From the NCBI RefSeq assembly GCF_016919445.1, contig NZ_CP070356.1, forward strand, positions 5,087,502 through 5,151,501: 64,000 nt of DNA, read 5' to 3'. Shown here in pieces: positions 57,183 to 64,000 of this stretch. A program made the translations under genes and the position numbers. The notes beneath the pieces are model-generated. The model made no database searches, was not told the DNA's origin, and worked only from the letters and a program-made list of their open reading frames with translations. Source of the stretch: Pseudomonas sp. PDNC002. Its GTDB lineage: Bacteria; Pseudomonadota; Gammaproteobacteria; Pseudomonadales; Pseudomonadaceae. Within the stretch, counting starts at the first letter, position 1; each line of letters opens with the position of its first letter.

Positions 57183-57689
57183 ATGCGTACCCTGAAGATC
57201 GAGCCGTTGACCAAGGAAGCCTTCGCCCAGTTCGGTGATGTCATCGAAACCGAAGGCAGTGACTTCTTCATGATCAACAACGGCTCCACCCGCCGTTATC
57301 ACAAGCTCGCCACCGTCGAAACGGCGCAGCCCGATGACAAGGCGATCATCAGCATCTTCAGCGCCGAATCACTGGAGATGCCCTTGCGCATCCGCATGCT
57401 GGAGCGTCATCCGCAGGGCAGCCAGGCGTTCATTCCGCTGCTCGGCAACCCATTTCTGATCGTGGTCGCGCCCCTTGGCGATGTACCTGTATCGGGCCTC
57501 GTCCGCGCTTTCCTGTCCAACGGCAAGCAGGGCGTCAATTACCACCGCGGCGTCTGGCACCACCCGGTGCTGACGATCGAAAAGCGGGATGACTTCCTGG
57601 TGGTCGATCGCAGCGGTTCTGGCAACAACTGCGACGAGCATTTCTTCACCGAGGACGAACAGCTCCTCCTCGACCCCCAAGCGAACTAA
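57183..57689 (+). CDS. allA: Ureidoglycolate lyase
   Basis: AllA cleaves ureidoglycolate to glyoxylate and urea. The 168-residue protein starts MRTLKIEPLTKEAFAQFGDVIETEG and contains FSAESLEMPLRIRMLERHPQGSQAFIPL and GVNYHRGVWHHPVLTI, the cupin-fold metal/active-site region. It needs ureidoglycolate from allantoate, but no allantoicase gene is present between uraD and allA or elsewhere in the window. Confidence 0.95.
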   Translation: MRTLKIEPLTKEAFAQFGDVIETEGSDFFMINNGSTRRYHKLATVETAQPDDKAIISIFSAESLEMPLRIRMLERHPQGSQAFIPLLGNPFLIVVAPLGDVPVSGLVRAFLSNGKQGVNYHRGVWHHPVLTIEKRDDFLVVDRSGSGNNCDEHFFTEDEQLLLDPQAN

Positions 57690-57742
57690 TAAGAGAGGCC
57701 CGCCTGCCGCGACGGCGGCACCCGGGCAAGAGGTAAAAAACT

Positions 57743-59080
57743 GTGGAAGCACATCTCATCGAATGGCTGAACCTGCTGGTCCGCTGGGTCCACATGATTG
57801 TGGGCATTGCCTGGATCGGCGCTTCGTTCTACTTCGTCTGGCTGGAGAACAACCTCAACCGCGCCAATCCGCGCGAAGGGCTCTCCGGTGATCTCTGGGC
57901 GATCCATGGTGGCGGTATCTACCACCTGGAGAAGTACAAGCTCGCTCCGCCGAAAATGCCGGACAACCTGCACTGGTTCAAATGGGAGGCCTACTCCACC
58001 TGGATGTCGGGCGTCTGTCTGCTGACCATCGTGTTCTACCTGAACCCGACCCTGTACCTGATCGCACCGGGCAGCGACCTGGCTCCGGCCGCCGCCGTGG
58101 CCATCGGCATCGGCTCGCTGATCGCCGGCTGGTTCATCTACAGCACCCTGTGCGACTCGCCGCTGGGCAAGAAACCCGCGCTGCTCGGCGCCATCCTGTT
58201 CGGCCTGCTGGTCCTCGCCGCCTACCTGCTGAGCCAGGTGTTCAGCGGTCGCGGTGCCTACCTGCACGTGGGCGCCATCATCGGCACCATCATGGTGGGC
58301 AACGTGTTCCGCGTGATCATGCCGGCCCAGCGCGCACTGGTTAAGGCCATCGAAGAAGGCCGCGAGCCCGATCCGGTGCTGCCGGCCAAAGGCCTGCTGC
58401 GTTCGCGCCACAACAACTACTTCACCCTGCCGGTGCTGTTCATCATGATCAGCAACCACTTCCCGAGCACCTACGGCAGCCACTACAACTGGCTGATCCT
58501 GACCTGCATCGCGGCGCTGGCGGTGATCGTGCGTCACTACTTCAACACCCGCCACAACGGCAACGGCATGGCCTGGGCGCTGCCCGCCGGCGCCGTCGGC
58601 ATGATCGCCCTGGCCTTCGTGACCGGCCCGAGCTGGCCGACCAGCGATGCTTCCTCCAGTACCGCGCAAGCTCAGAAGATCGAGTACCAGCCGCTGCCGG
58701 AAACCGCCGTCGGCGGCAAGACCCCGGCCGAGCGCGCCAAGGACGAGGACGCCGCCAAGGCCGCCGCAGCCCAGCAGGCTCAGGCCGCTCCGGCCCAGGC
58801 GTCCGCCGCCGGTTCGACCGAAGGCTTCGACAAGGTCCATCACGTTATCCAGGAACGCTGCGCCGTGTGCCACTCGGCCAAGCCGACCAGCAACCTGTTC
58901 AGCACCGCGCCGGCCGGCGTGATGTTCGACACCCCGCAGCAGATCCAGCAGCTCGCCCCGCGCATCCAGGCGCAGGCCGTGGCTTCGCAGGTCATGCCGC
59001 TGGGCAACATCACCCAGATGACCCCGGAAGAGCGCAAGCTCGTTGGAGACTGGATCTCCAAGGGTGCCCAGGTTAATTGA
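57743..59080 (+). CDS. puuD: Membrane urate hydroxylase PuuD with C-terminal cytochrome c
   Basis: PuuD oxidises urate to 5-hydroxyisourate at the membrane, passing electrons to a cytochrome c domain instead of O2. The 445-residue protein has about eight helices in its N-terminal DUF989-type domain (IEWLNLLVRWVHMIVGIAWIGASFYFVWLEN). An Ala/Gln-rich linker and one haem c site, CAVCH at residues 373–377, follow. The GTG at 57743 follows an AAGAGG site. It replaces the soluble uricase, which is absent. A terminator follows. Confidence 0.94.
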   Translation: MEAHLIEWLNLLVRWVHMIVGIAWIGASFYFVWLENNLNRANPREGLSGDLWAIHGGGIYHLEKYKLAPPKMPDNLHWFKWEAYSTWMSGVCLLTIVFYLNPTLYLIAPGSDLAPAAAVAIGIGSLIAGWFIYSTLCDSPLGKKPALLGAILFGLLVLAAYLLSQVFSGRGAYLHVGAIIGTIMVGNVFRVIMPAQRALVKAIEEGREPDPVLPAKGLLRSRHNNYFTLPVLFIMISNHFPSTYGSHYNWLILTCIAALAVIVRHYFNTRHNGNGMAWALPAGAVGMIALAFVTGPSWPTSDASSSTAQAQKIEYQPLPETAVGGKTPAERAKDEDAAKAAAAQQAQAAPAQASAAGSTEGFDKVHHVIQERCAVCHSAKPTSNLFSTAPAGVMFDTPQQIQQLAPRIQAQAVASQVMPLGNITQMTPEERKLVGDWISKGAQVN

Positions 59081-59100
59081 GCCTGCGGCACGGCCAGAAA

Positions 59101-59128
59101 AACCGCACCTTCGGGTGCGGTTTTTTTA
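59101..59128 (+). terminator. Terminator of puuD
   Basis: AACCGCACC-TTCG-GGTGCGGTT followed by TTTTT; UUCG loop. Confidence 0.93.
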
Positions 59129-59174
59129 TGCCCACGCAAAACCCCCAGGTTGCTGCGGCAGGCGCCTCAACCGA

Positions 59175-59239
59175 TCGCGGACAGGGTCCGCTCCTACGCA
59201 GATACCAAACCTTCGCGCAGGAGCGGACTCTGTCCGCGA
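59175..59239 (+). repeat. REP pair in inverted (tail-to-tail) order
   Basis: TCGCGGACAGGGTCCGCTCC (59175–) precedes GGAGCGGACTCTGTCCGCGA (–59239). The two units are in the opposite mutual order from the other REP pairs of this window. Confidence 0.8.
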
Positions 59240-59372
59240 TTGCCATCCGCCTGCACCGTGCCCCTGAAACAAAAATGTAGTCCACTCGACCAATGGCTAC
59301 AGAATTACCGAAGCCAGGAAACACACGGCCTAGAGGCCTGCAGCACCAGGGAGACAAAACGTGACCGGCGAG

Positions 59373-59382
59373 TTGTATACAA
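59373..59382. promoter_or_regulatory. GntR-type operator before the urate/xanthine permease
   Basis: Exact TTGTATACAA, 149 bp upstream of the permease ATG. Confidence 0.7.
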
Positions 59383-59530
59383 AAAACGATTGAACCCGAT
59401 ACACATCGAAGATATAAAGTCCCGCACCGCTTCACCCGCTCGGCCCCGGGGGTGAGATCGGCCAGTACTTCCCGGTTGTCGTGCCCGTCCGGCAACCAGC
59501 GACTGACAACAATAAAAACCGAGGTGTTGC

Positions 59531-60877
59531 ATGTCCGTGGTAACTGAGCGCTCCCATACCGGCTCGCCCGTCGACCAGCGTTTGCCCTTGCTGCAGCTGC
59601 TGCTGGTCGGCTTCCAGCACGTTCTCCTGATGTATGGCGGCGCCGTCGCCGTCCCGCTGATCGTCGGCCAGGCCGCCGGTCTCTCCCGTGAAGAAATCGC
59701 CTTCCTGATCAACGCCGACCTGCTGGTCGCCGGCATCGCCACGCTGGTGCAATCGCTCGGCATCGGGCCGGTGGGCATCCGCATGCCAGTGATGATGGGC
59801 GCCAGCTTCGCTGCCGTCGGCAGCATGGTCGCCATGGCCGGGATGCCCGGCGTCGGCATGACCGGCATCTTCGGCGCGACCATCGCCGCCGGCTTCTTCG
59901 GCATGCTCATCGCGCCCTTCATGAGCCGCATCGTGCGCTTCTTCCCGCCGCTGGTGACCGGCACCGTGATCACCTCCATTGGCATGTGCCTGTTCCCGGT
60001 GGCGATCAACTGGGCCGGCGGCGGCAAGGCGGCGGCCAACTTCGGCGCCATCGAATACCTCGCCCTGTCCTCCTTCGTGCTGGCAGTGATCCTGCTGATC
60101 AACCGCTTCCTGAAGGGTTTCTGGGTCAACGTCTCGGTGCTGATCGGCATGCTGCTGGGCTACATCATCGGCGCCAGCATGGGCATGGTCAGCCTGGACG
60201 GCATCGAGCAGCGCCCATGGTTCGACATCGTCACGCCGCTGCATTTCGGTGCCCCGGAATTCCACCTGGCTCCGGTGCTTTCGATGTGCCTGGTGGTGGT
60301 GATCATCTTCGTCGAGTCCACCGGCATGTTCCTCGCCCTGGGCAAGATCACCGAGACCGAAATCTGCCCCAACCGCCTGCGCCGCGGCCTGCTGTGCGAT
60401 GCCGGCGCGTCCTTCATCGCCGGCTTCATGAACACCTTCACCCACTCTTCGTTCGCCCAGAACATCGGCCTGGTGCAGATGACCGGCGTGCGCAGCCGCT
60501 ACGTCACCGCCGCCGCCGCGCTGTTCCTGATCGCCCTGTCGCTACTGCCCAAGGCCGCCTTCCTGGTCGCTTCGATTCCGCCAGCCGTTCTGGGCGGCGC
60601 CGGCATCGCCATGTTCGGCATGGTCGCCGCCAGCGGCATCCGCATCCTCCATGAGGCGGACATCGTCGATCGCCGCAACCAGTTGCTGGTGGCAGTGAGC
60701 ATCGGCATGGGAATGGTGCCGGTGGTGCGTCCGGACTTCTTCGCTGCGCTGCCGCAGTGGATGGAGCCGATCACCCACAGCGGCATCGCGATGACCGCGA
60801 TCTGGGCCGTGGTGCTGAACATTCTCTTCAACATCCTCGGCGAGCAAGGCCGCGACGCCCTCTGCGGGCATCACTGA
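59531..60877 (+). CDS. NCS2 urate/xanthine permease
   Basis: The 448-residue membrane protein belongs to the uracil/xanthine:H+ symporter branch (UacT/XanP-like), distinct from the AzgA-like permease upstream. Motifs include LLVGFQHVLLMYGGAVAVPLIVGQAAGL, VESTGMFLALGKITE and NTFTHSSFAQNIGLVQMTGVRSRYV, the conserved substrate/translocation region. The neighbouring puuD suggests urate or xanthine as substrate. A GntR-type site lies upstream and a terminator follows. Confidence 0.93.
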   Translation: MSVVTERSHTGSPVDQRLPLLQLLLVGFQHVLLMYGGAVAVPLIVGQAAGLSREEIAFLINADLLVAGIATLVQSLGIGPVGIRMPVMMGASFAAVGSMVAMAGMPGVGMTGIFGATIAAGFFGMLIAPFMSRIVRFFPPLVTGTVITSIGMCLFPVAINWAGGGKAAANFGAIEYLALSSFVLAVILLINRFLKGFWVNVSVLIGMLLGYIIGASMGMVSLDGIEQRPWFDIVTPLHFGAPEFHLAPVLSMCLVVVIIFVESTGMFLALGKITETEICPNRLRRGLLCDAGASFIAGFMNTFTHSSFAQNIGLVQMTGVRSRYVTAAAALFLIALSLLPKAAFLVASIPPAVLGGAGIAMFGMVAASGIRILHEADIVDRRNQLLVAVSIGMGMVPVVRPDFFAALPQWMEPITHSGIAMTAIWAVVLNILFNILGEQGRDALCGHH

Positions 60878-60913
60878 AACCCTTTCGCGGGCGCCTCCCG
60901 GACGCCCGCACCC

Positions 60914-60945
60914 AAGCCGCGTCCAACTCCTTCGCGGCTTTTTTT
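60914..60945 (+). terminator. Terminator of the permease gene
   Basis: AAGCCGCG...CGCGGCTT followed by TTTTT. Confidence 0.85.
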
Positions 60946-60967
60946 CGCCTGCAATCCGGAACCGGGA

Positions 60968-62527
60968 TCAGGTTTCGGGACGGTAGCCCAGGCGCAGTCC
61001 GCCCCATTGCCGGCCACCGACGTAGATGGGTACCGAGAGATCGTGCATCAGCTCGCCGGTATCGCGGCAGTAGGTCTGCAACAGCATCCGCTGGTTGTGG
61101 CTGCCGCAACGCACGCCGGTACGGTCGTTGAACAGGCGCTTGCTGCGACTCTTGAGCATATCCACCTGCGGGTCGCCACTCGGCGGATGGCTGAACGCCT
61201 GGTTGTGCGTCGGCACGTAGCCTTCCGCGGTACAGGCAATGGCGAACACCAGCCCTTCATGGCGTTGCAGCAGGTCTTCCTGGATGCGCGGCAGCACTTC
61301 ATCGGTGTAGCGATCGAAACGGGTACGGTACTTCTGCGGACGGGTGCCCGGCAGTGGCTGGTAATCACGGTCGAACAGGTCGTCGAAGCCGATCCGGCCG
61401 CTGTCGACGTCCGTCTCGAATCGCGCACCGATGGCCTGCGCACCGGCGCGGGCAAGGTCATAGACGCGCTGGTGATAGTCGTCCAGCGCCACCTCGGCCA
61501 GACGCTCGCTGATCATCTCAGCCTGGGTTTCCAGCTGGACCGCCGCGTCCGCCAGACGATGCGTCTGCTCGTCGCTGGCGCGCAGGTCGCCGCGCACCTG
61601 CTCCACGGCGGCGAACAGGCTGTCCAACTGGTTGCGGTTGATCTCCGCGCCTTCGGCGATCTCGGTGATCTGGGTTTCGACAGTGGCGGCCAGGCCGGCG
61701 ATGTCCTGCAGTTGTCGGCCGGTACTTTCGACCTGGTTGACGCCCTGCCCCAGGTCATCGGTGAGCTGGCGGATCTGCTCCACCACCTCGCCGGTCTGGC
61801 GCTGGATGTCCTCGATCATCTGCCCGACCTCATCGGTGGCCTCGGCGGTACGCCCGGCCAGCCCGCGGACTTCCTCGGCAACCACGGCAAAACCGCGGCC
61901 ATGCTCCCCTGCCCGTGCCGCCTCGATGGCGGCATTGAGCGCCAGCAGGTTGGTCTGGCTGGCGATGGACTGGATCACCTGGGTTACCCGCTGGATGTCC
62001 TCGCTGCGCGCATTCAATGTCTCGATCAGCGCGCGGCTGGCACTGGCGCGCAGGCTGAGCTCATGCATGCAAGCGATGGCCGCCTGCAACTCGCCGCGAC
62101 CGGCATCGCTGCCTGCACGGGCGAGCGTCGCCGCTTCCTTCGCCTGGCGCGCCAGGTTGGACGTCGCGCGCTCGGTATGGATCATCACCTCGGCGCTGCC
62201 GACGATCTGCTCGGCGGCCACTACCTGGGATTCCAGCTTCTCCACCAGCTGCTGTACCGAGTACGACACCCCGGCGGCGGACAGCGCGTTGCGACTGGTG
62301 CCCTGGGACAGCTCGCGGGTCAGCTCGGCGACGTCCGGCAGCACTGCCAGCGCTCCCGCAGGAGCCGCCTTTTCACGGATGAACCACGGCCCCCAGAGCA
62401 GCGCCGCGGCCAGTAGCAGGCACAGCGACAACGGCCAGCCGCCCAGCGCCTGGGCGATGAACAGCAGCACCAGGCCGCAAGTCTGCAGGGTAAGGATGAG
62501 GACGATACGCGGGCGCGCGATATCCAT
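60968..62527 (-). CDS. Methyl-accepting chemotaxis protein with C-terminal sensor domain
   Basis: The 519-residue protein has two closely spaced helices (residues about 8–50) and practically no periplasmic loop. A cytoplasmic signalling domain with the conserved tip [37 protein letters not shown] follows. After it comes a C-terminal domain of about 150 residues ([13 protein letters not shown]-like; [65 protein letters not shown]), the presumed sensor. It lacks a CheR-binding pentapeptide. It is convergent with the urate/xanthine permease; a purine or internal-redox signal is possible but not shown. Confidence 0.9.
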   Translation of the reverse strand: MDIARPRIVLILTLQTCGLVLLFIAQALGGWPLSLCLLLAAALLWGPWFIREKAAPAGALAVLPDVAELTRELSQGTSRNALSAAGVSYSVQQLVEKLESQVVAAEQIVGSAEVMIHTERATSNLARQAKEAATLARAGSDAGRGELQAAIACMHELSLRASASRALIETLNARSEDIQRVTQVIQSIASQTNLLALNAAIEAARAGEHGRGFAVVAEEVRGLAGRTAEATDEVGQMIEDIQRQTGEVVEQIRQLTDDLGQGVNQVESTGRQLQDIAGLAATVETQITEIAEGAEINRNQLDSLFAAVEQVRGDLRASDEQTHRLADAAVQLETQAEMISERLAEVALDDYHQRVYDLARAGAQAIGARFETDVDSGRIGFDDLFDRDYQPLPGTRPQKYRTRFDRYTDEVLPRIQEDLLQRHEGLVFAIACTAEGYVPTHNQAFSHPPSGDPQVDMLKSRSKRLFNDRTGVRCGSHNQRMLLQTYCRDTGELMHDLSVPIYVGGRQWGGLRLGYRPET

Positions 62528-62676
62528 GGTGGCAGCTCTCTTCTACTGGGCTTCGACCGCGATGCGGCGCAGGCACGCCGCCGGGAAGCCTGATTATTCT
62601 TGTCAGAGCCATTAGGCCGCCTGCGGGTGCCGGCGGCTATCGTTCCTTAGTGGTAGACGAGGCGGTGCCTGGGTCG

Positions 62677-63015
62677 CTAGAGGCAGCTCCGCACGGCAGC
62701 CGTGATCGCATCATCGGGCACGGGAGAATCGCGGCGGTAGAGGGTCACGTCGCTACCCTTGTCCGTCGCGGTCACCTCCACCAGCGCCTGCGCCGAATCA
62801 CCGGCGGCGGCCGGCATGATCAGGCGGTACCCCAGGCGAATTTCCCTGACCGCCGCGGACGGCCGGTAGGACTGCCAGCGCGGCAGCAGGCAGGCCATGT
62901 AGACCGAGGGCGATTGGGTGGATTGCAGACGCACTGCTGGCGCCTCCTCCTTCAGCTTGCCGGGCGACGAACACCCCGCCAGCGCGACACAGAGCAGCAG
63001 CACTCGCACCTTCAT
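62677..63015 (-). CDS. Small putative lipoprotein
   Basis: The 112-residue product from the ATG at 63015 (MKVRVLLLCVALAGCSSPGKL) has a lipoprotein signal with lipobox LAGC. No family is recognised for the rest (VYMACLLPRWQSYRPSAAVREIRLGYRLIMP ... VPDDAITAAVRSCL). A longer start at 63036 would disturb the signal peptide. It lies downstream of the O-antigen-ligase-like gene on the same strand. Confidence 0.65.
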   Translation of the reverse strand: MKVRVLLLCVALAGCSSPGKLKEEAPAVRLQSTQSPSVYMACLLPRWQSYRPSAAVREIRLGYRLIMPAAAGDSAQALVEVTATDKGSDVTLYRRDSPVPDDAITAAVRSCL

Positions 63016-63088
63016 GAACGGACATCCCCATGGCATGAGCCGCTAAGATTAGCAGGCTGCCATTGGCCAAGGGGGCGCCGTCCCGGGC

Positions 63089-64000
63089 TCAGGCGGGCTG
63101 GGCCCCCAGGCCGGGCGCGCTGTGCGCCCGGCGCGGCGCGTGGTACTCGCCGGCAACCGCCGCCAGCGCCCCGGCCATGGGCACCCACAGCCACATCCAG
63201 ACCACATTCGGCGCCGCCACGAAGAAGTGCATTTCCACCATGAACACCACCGAGGCCGCCGCGAGCACCGAGAACCACAAGGGTGCCAGGCTGGAGCGGC
63301 TGCGCCACAGGGACCACAGGCAGACGGCAAGCATGAGCAGCAGCGATGCCAGGCCGACGGCGCCGAACTGATACAGCACTTCCAGGTAGAGGCTGTGCGG
63401 GTTGTGCACCACTTCGCCGGTGCTGAGGGCGACATCGCCCAGCTCGGTATGGGCGCCATGGCCGAACCACCAGTGCTCGCCCACCCGTTCGATCACGGTG
63501 CGCCAGACCTCGTCGCGATGGGTCAGGCCGCGTGTGCCGAATTCATAGGCCAAACGCTTGTAGCCAACCATCAAGGCGACCAGTCCGCCCAGCGCCATCA
63601 GGCTCAGGAAGGCCTTGCGTACGCGCCCCTCGGCGCCCACCAGCACCAGCACGACGGCACCGATGAGCGCTGCCATCCAGGCCGCGCGGGAGAAGGTGAA
63701 GTAGATATAGGCGCCTTGCAGCGCGGCGCACGCCGACCATAGCGTCAGGCTCGGCCAGCGGCGACTGCGCAGGGCCAGCCAGAGTGCGACGATGAAGCTG
63801 AAGGCATAGTGCATGCCCGCTTCGATGGTGATTCCGAAATCGGCGACGCCAGGCACTCCGGAATCATGGATGTTCAGCGTCCGGTAGGCGAAGGAGAACT
63901 CCCCTAGCCATGCCTTGTGCAGCAGCGAGAACGCGGCGAAGCCGGCACCCGACAAGGCACCGATCCCCAGGACGATGCGCCAGGTACGACCGTCCGAACC
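63089..64000 (-). CDS. O-antigen ligase/polymerase-like membrane protein, 5' truncated
   Basis: The frame is open to the right edge of the window, so the N-terminus is missing. About 300 residues are visible with several helices and the Wzy/WaaL family region YIYFTFSRAAWMAALIGAV, then GEHWWFGHGAHTELGD and VVHNPHSLYLEVLYQFGAVGLASLLLML; the 'HN.YL' motif is typical of O-antigen ligases (WaaL/RfaL). It would act on surface polysaccharide in the inner membrane; the acceptor is unknown. Confidence 0.82.
   Translation of the reverse strand, partial: GSDGRTWRIVLGIGALSGAGFAAFSLLHKAWLGEFSFAYRTLNIHDSGVPGVADFGITIEAGMHYAFSFIVALWLALRSRRWPSLTLWSACAALQGAYIYFTFSRAAWMAALIGAVVLVLVGAEGRVRKAFLSLMALGGLVALMVGYKRLAYEFGTRGLTHRDEVWRTVIERVGEHWWFGHGAHTELGDVALSTGEVVHNPHSLYLEVLYQFGAVGLASLLLMLAVCLWSLWRSRSSLAPLWFSVLAAASVVFMVEMHFFVAAPNVVWMWLWVPMAGALAAVAGEYHAPRRAHSAPGLGAQPA

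Larger units (their letters stand above)
59129..59530. other. puuD–permease intergenic region
   Basis: About 400 bp without a gene. It holds the inverted-order REP pair (59175–59239), an A-rich stretch and the TTGTATACAA site at 59373–59382 before the permease. Confidence 0.6.

Overview
The window is a high-GC, densely coded chromosomal segment of a Pseudomonas, most likely from the P. aeruginosa group (P. nitroreducens/citronellolis-like). The order cco – ccoGHIS – hemN – anr – apt – BVMO/SDR – recR – ybaB – dnaX – ffs – ligA – zipA – smc – GntR – alkB – xdh – guaD – purine genes is, from memory, that of the P. aeruginosa PAO1 PA1550–PA1510 region. Copies of a GTAGGAGCG...TCCGCGA REP repeat, together with inserted or missing genes, argue against P. 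aeruginosa itself.

Region 1 (1–11,900), microaerobic respiration: the 3' part of ccoN with ccoOQP (cbb3 oxidase), its assembly genes ccoGHIS and a DsbD/TauE-like membrane protein. These are followed by hemN behind a good ANR box, then anr and apt.

Region 2 (12,000–22,750), accessory lipid and small-molecule genes: a ferritin-like metal-dependent hydrolase whose 3' end, terminator and REP are tandemly duplicated; a GFA protein; a TetR regulator divergent from a Baeyer-Villiger monooxygenase/SDR pair with a clear operator between them; a methyltransferase; a DUF4242-like protein; OsmC plus AraC; an acyl-CoA dehydrogenase; a GlxA/FtrA-like regulator; and a rhodanese.

Region 3 (22,780–37,720), core replication and division genes on the minus strand: recR, ybaB, dnaX, 4.5S RNA, an HU-like gene, ligA, zipA and smc. 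An orphan fimbrial-like gene sits among them. A GntR regulator is divergent from alkane hydroxylase alkB, with a perfect 19-bp palindrome between them.

Region 4 (38,000–60,900), purine catabolism: xdhABC and guaD lead to urate. A LysR-associated MFS/HlyD/OMF efflux operon interrupts the cluster. It resumes with a FadR-type GntR regulator, an AzgA-like permease (with a frameshifted 5' end), uraH, puuE, uraD, allA, puuD (membrane urate oxidase fused to cytochrome c) and a urate/xanthine permease. Copies or close variants of TTGTATACAA lie in front of the GntR gene, both permeases and the uraH/puuE divergent promoter, which predicts one regulon. Allantoicase is absent from the cluster.

Inside this cluster lies an unusual REC–LuxR-HTH–PAS–histidine-kinase fusion. 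It has lost both phosphorylation residues (Asp to Glu in the receiver, His to Ser in HisKA) but keeps its ATP-binding motifs. The window closes with a chemoreceptor that has a C-terminal sensor, a small lipoprotein and a partial O-antigen-ligase-like protein. No tRNA, rRNA, IS element, prophage or CRISPR array was seen.
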